Shown one piece after another: positions 60,286 through 64,000 of a stretch of DNA of 64,000 bases. This stretch comes from Welwitschia mirabilis (taxonomy: Eukaryota; Gnetophyta; Gnetopsida; Welwitschiales), in the NCBI GenBank assembly GCA_051453625.1, contig JBOZIK010000001.1:182714652-182778651 (forward strand), in the 5' to 3' direction. The number at the start of each line of letters is the position of its first letter. The first letter of the stretch is position 1. Position numbers and translations under genes: made by a program. A model generated the notes under the pieces. That model saw only the letters and a program-made list of their open reading frames with translations. It had not been told where the DNA came from and made no database searches.

Positions 60286-62089
60286 GGGGACTTTGAAAAG
60301 TTTCAAAAAGATAAAGATGTTAGCTAAACAAATTAGACTCAGATATAAACATGAAGGTATCAGATTCTATCAAAAAATGTGAAAAATAGGAAATGATAAA
60401 GAATCATGACAAATGAGAATAATGAATAAAACTTAAAGGAACATAAAGATAGAGTGATGGAAATGTACTACATAGGATAAATTGAGATAAAGAAATGTAT
60501 CCAAACTAAAAAATAATCATGACAATATATAGAACTCCAATAGACTTAAAAGAATCTCATGAAAATCTTAAAGAATTCATCAAAGAATAAGAGAAGATCA
60601 TCTAATTAAATGTTAAAATAAAGTTAACTTTTTATAAATAAAATAATACAAGTGAAAATGAAAATAATAATAAAGAAACTATTAATTGATAAGGTCCTAT
60701 AAATAATGATGAAAAAGTACAAAAATAACTTTGAAACAATAAATTAAATAACCAAAGAAAGATAAAATGAAAATGGACACAAGGCCTATGAAGAAGATAG
60801 CTTATTTACACTAAATTCTAGCCTAGCAAATCACCTTGAAAGATAAGATAAGACCACTTGAGTAAAGATCTGTAACAAAAGGTATCAACTCTATAAAGTT
60901 TCACTTGAAAAGGCAATGATTACGATGAAACTAAAGATTAAGTGCTTATAACAATAAATGATAAGAACAAAAGCTACTTAAAAATAAAATCACCTACTCA
61001 CATCTTAAAACACACCCAAATCCTCAAAAATGAAATAATCATGTGGGAATACTAAGAGTCTAAGAAATAAGAAATAACTTTGATGATACTAAGAACACCA
61101 TTGGTCTTATAACTTTAAAGTTTTATTACTACTTTCCATGATGAGGGGAGTGCAACAATATTTAGAGAAGTAAGAACTCATGAAGCATGATTAATTGATC
61201 CCATTGTGGAGTTCCCACAGTTGCCAATACTACTAAAAATTGCTTTTAGAAAAATTTACCCTAGTATGGTAGAAAATCATTTTGATGATATATTTTAGCA
61301 TAGATATAATAGGTCATGATAATTATTCTTTCTTCTTTCTTTTTTTTTGATGCAAATAATTCTCACATGATTACATNNNNNNNNNNNNNNNNNNNNNNNN
61401 NNNNNNNNNNNNNNNNNNNNNNNNNNNNNNNNNNNNNNNNNNNNNNNNNNNNNNNNNNNNNNNNNNNNNNNNNNNNTTTCTTATTTCTTTTTTTTTTTTT
61501 GTTGTAAATAATTCTCACATGATCACACACTTAAAAATACAAAGGTGAAGAAGTGAGATGAAAGATAGAAAAGAACACATCTGAATAATTAAATACCTTA
61601 AACCATTTAAAAAAATCATAAGAACCAAGTAATCTTATTTCAAAGTAAAGTTCATAGGCATGTGAATGTCTTAAGATTGGATGAATTCAATCTTATTACT
61701 ATAAAAATGCCCAAGTAGAGATACTAATCATGGAAACTTCATAAAGCAAATACATAAGTTAAGTTAAAGAGGATTAAGTTATATTATAACATCCACTAAA
61801 GGAAATAAGATAAGAGAGAATTTAGATAATCATAGAAATGAAGTACTTCTCATTAAAGAAAACCCCTAAAACAATTACTTCTATTATGTTCAAAGTTACG
61901 TTGAAAGGTTTTTCATATATTTTCAACCTTTATCCATTAACGGTCTAAATCTCCTTAGTGTATAAGTTGAAAATCTCAACAAAGCCATTAGAATATACTT
62001 TTTACATAAGATAAGGATCTAGTTACTTAGAGGTCAATCTATTGTATAAAAAATGTACTCNNNNNNNNNNGTTGATAATGTATAGAATG

Positions 62090-63670
62090 TTTACATTTTT
62101 TATATAGATAATTAAGTTGGACTAATCTAATTTTAAGATTTTCATAAAAGTCTATAAGATTAAGTTTATGAAAAGAATGATAAGAGTTATAACGCACATT
62201 AACTAGTAAAATACAAACTTTTTCATACAAAAGTTCATAAAATGAAAAACTAAGAAAATTACATCAAATAGTATGATAAGCTTAAAAAAATCATTAATCT
62301 TAAAAGCTCAAGATAACTTATTTATGGAGATAATTTTTTAAAGTAATTTTTTTATTTTTCTATCTGCATTTTTATTTGATTATTAGTTTGTAGATGATAA
62401 GCATAAGCTACTNNNNNNNNNNNNNNNNNNNNNNNNNNNNNNNNNNNNNNNNNNNNNNNNNNNNNNNNNNNNNNNNNNNNNNNNNNNNNNNNNNNNNNNN
62501 NNNNNNNNNNNNAAGGATATAGTTACTTAGAGGTAAACTTATTGTGTAAAAAATGTACTCCAGTATTGTATAAAAGAATGAGTTAACCAAGTTCAAACTT
62601 TTTATGAAGTAACTTTTTATCATGTTTAAACTTATCTTGGGCTTTATAAATGAGTTGATAATGTATAGAATGTGTACATTTTTTATATAGATGATTACAT
62701 TAGACTAATCTAATTTTAAGATTTTCATAAAAGTCTATAAGATTAAGTTGATGAAAAGAATGATAAGAGTTATAACGCACATTAACTGATAAAACACAAA
62801 CTTTTTCATACAAAAGTTCATAAAATGAAAACTAAGAAAATTACATCAAATAGTATGATAAGATTAAAAAAATCATTAATCTTAAAAGCTCAAGATAACT
62901 TATTTATTGAGATAATTTTTTAAAGTAATTTTTTTATTTTTCTATCTGCATTTTTATCTTGATTATTAGTTTGTAGATGATAAGCATAAGCTACTCTATG
63001 TTTAATTGCAATAGATAAAAGAAGTTTCCTAAAAATTTAATTAATAAAATGAGTTTCTTTATCACTAATGATAATTCTAGAAAAACCAAAATATTAAAAA
63101 ATGTAAGATCTAACAAAAGTATAAATAGTTTGAGCACCATCCATAAAATAAGAATAACTTTAACCCATTTAGTAACATAATCAGCAATGACTAAAATATA
63201 GTTCTTATAATTAAAAAGTGGTTTAATAAGACCTATAAAATTAATTAACTAATAATAAAAAGGTTTACATTGAGGAATAGGTTTAAGGGGCATCTTATGA
63301 GAATGAATAAGCCTATCATAATGTTGACAAGAATCACACCTTCTAGCAAAATTAAAAGAGTCATGAAAAAGACTAGGCTAATAAAAATTAGAGTGAAGAA
63401 TTTTCATTTGCTATTTTATATCTACTTAAATGACTTTGATAAACATCACCATGATAAAGATGAAAGATTTTTAATTTTTCTCATTTAGTCATACATTTTC
63501 TCATGATTTGGTCTTTGCAGCTATAGTAAAGATGTGGCTCTATCATTTCATAATCACCTATTCTATGAAGAAAGGATTTTAGTTGATTATGAATCCAATG
63601 TTATAGTGTTTTCATGTTAATATGATAATTAACTATATCAGCATACCAAGGAGGAGGATGAGGAAAAGAT
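62090..63670 (-). pseudogene. Integrase of element 2
   Basis: The N-terminal domain is well preserved. 'PPPWYADIVNYHIN' (about 63,610-63,655) marks the RNase H-integrase linker. 'DQIMRKCM' follows, then the His pair in 'HGDVYQSHLSRYK' (about 63,420-63,460) and the Cys pair CDSCQ at 63,324-63,338, followed by 'SHKMPLKPIPQ'. The C-terminal part, 'YEKVCVLSVNVRYNSYHS' and onward (about 62,680-62,815), is repeated at 62,090-62,235 across the gap at 62,413-62,512. Stops remain, so it is not functional. Confidence 0.8.
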
Positions 63671-63731
63671 ATGACAAATAGTTGTTCATATAAAAAAGAA
63701 TAATCAATTATAAGATCATCAAGAGAATATG

Positions 63732-64000
63732 NNNNNNNNNNNNNNNNNNNNNNNNNNNNNNNNNNNNNNNNNNNNNNNNNNNNNNNNNNNNNNNNNNNNN
63801 NNNNNNNNNNNNNNNNNNNNNNNNNNNNNNNNNNNNNNNNNNNNNNNNNNNNNNNNNNNNNNNNNNNNNNNNNNNNNNNNNNNNNNNNNNNNNNNNNNNN
63901 NNNNNNNNNNNNNNNNNNNNNNNNNNNNNNNNNNNNNNNNNNNNNNNNNNNNNNNNNNNNNNNNNNNNNNNNNNNNNNNNNNNNNNNNNNNNNNNNNNNN
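63732..64000. other. Terminal N run
   Basis: 269 unknown bases to the window end, inside element 2. Confidence 0.99.

Larger units (their letters stand above)
14008..62512. other. Assembly gaps with duplicated flanks
   Basis: N runs: 14,008-14,107; 14,912-15,011; 16,708-16,807; 17,758-17,857; 20,135-20,234; 20,950-21,049; 21,879-21,978; 22,893-22,901; 23,225-23,599; 24,524-24,623; 26,622-26,678; 28,956-29,055; 36,099-36,564; 36,794-36,893; 45,062-45,161; 49,030-49,129; 51,501-51,644; 51,881-52,282; 53,134-53,233; 55,729-55,828; 58,930-58,939; 59,299-59,423; 61,377-61,476; 62,061-62,070; 62,413-62,512. Nearly all of the 100-N runs have the same sequence on both sides as direct copies. Confidence 0.9.
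56469..63731 (-). mobile_element. Ty3/gypsy element 2, relative of element 1, partial
   Basis: Collinear with 13,740-21,700 of element 1 on the minus strand: 3' LTR, polypurine tract, post-integrase ORF, dyad cluster, integrase. It continues out of the window, which ends in Ns from 63,732. It is inserted in L1-b. Divergence from element 1 is high, so the two are separate old insertions of one family. Confidence 0.85.

Noticed and set aside
1-64000. CRISPR array, bacterial operon, rRNA or canonical tRNA genes
   Set aside because: No regularly spaced repeats, no operon-like gene packing, and no cloverleaf with correct A/B box spacing were seen.

Overview
The window is eukaryotic nuclear DNA from a plant. 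It is very AT-rich and holds one intact spliced gene in a bed of old, nested, heavily decayed retrotransposons. The gene encodes a kinesin-14 with an N-terminal malectin-like domain, a fusion known from land plants. One LINE reverse transcriptase remnant (33.6-35.4 kb) resembles LINEs I associate with gymnosperms and other non-angiosperm plants more than ordinary angiosperm L1s. With the very old LTR elements that were never removed, this suggests a gymnosperm, but the taxon is only an inference.

Layout. 1-3.6 kb: AT-rich DNA with TTC microsatellites and a possible LTR/primer-site junction. 3.65-4.7 kb: Copia RT/RNase H remnant (minus strand). 4.8-5.6 kb: two short open segments of unknown status. 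5,607-11,349: the kinesin gene, minus strand, 17 exons whose summed length (3,489 nt) is an exact multiple of three and encodes 1,162 residues. 13.0-13.7 kb and 28.7-33 kb: two halves of an old L1 (L1-a), split by a Ty3/gypsy element of the Athila/Tat branch (element 1, minus, 13,740-28,716) with a CTAAG target-site duplication, about 1.08-kb LTRs, a decayed tRNA-Asp primer site, gag, protease, RT, RNase H, integrase, and a further ORF after the integrase. 33.6-35.4 kb and 40.0-40.3 kb: two halves of a non-L1 LINE, split by a Copia element (plus, to about 39,990) with an initiator-Met-tRNA primer site. 44.3-56.5 kb: an old L1 (L1-b) broken by a solo-like gypsy LTR (about 46.3-47.3 kb, plus) and by a younger, full-length L1 (L1-c, minus, 48,178-55,435, 11-bp target-site duplication with one mismatch). 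56,469-63,731: element 2, a relative of element 1 (minus) running off the window; its integrase zinc-finger region is better preserved.

How it fits together. The kinesin is the only gene that looks functional. The rest can be read as layers: L1 and LINE first, then LTR elements into them, then a younger L1. Decay is dominated by C-to-T/G-to-A transitions: the element 1 primer site differs from the tRNA-Asp complement by transitions only, Trp codons have become stops, and active-site Asp codons are changed. Most 100-N gaps are flanked by near-identical direct copies of the same sequence, which looks like unmerged contig ends or haplotypes rather than biology, so lengths and copy numbers near gaps should be distrusted.

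The most novel candidate is the post-integrase ORF shared by elements 1 and 2. It is conserved at the protein level despite heavy decay, and I cannot assign it a function.
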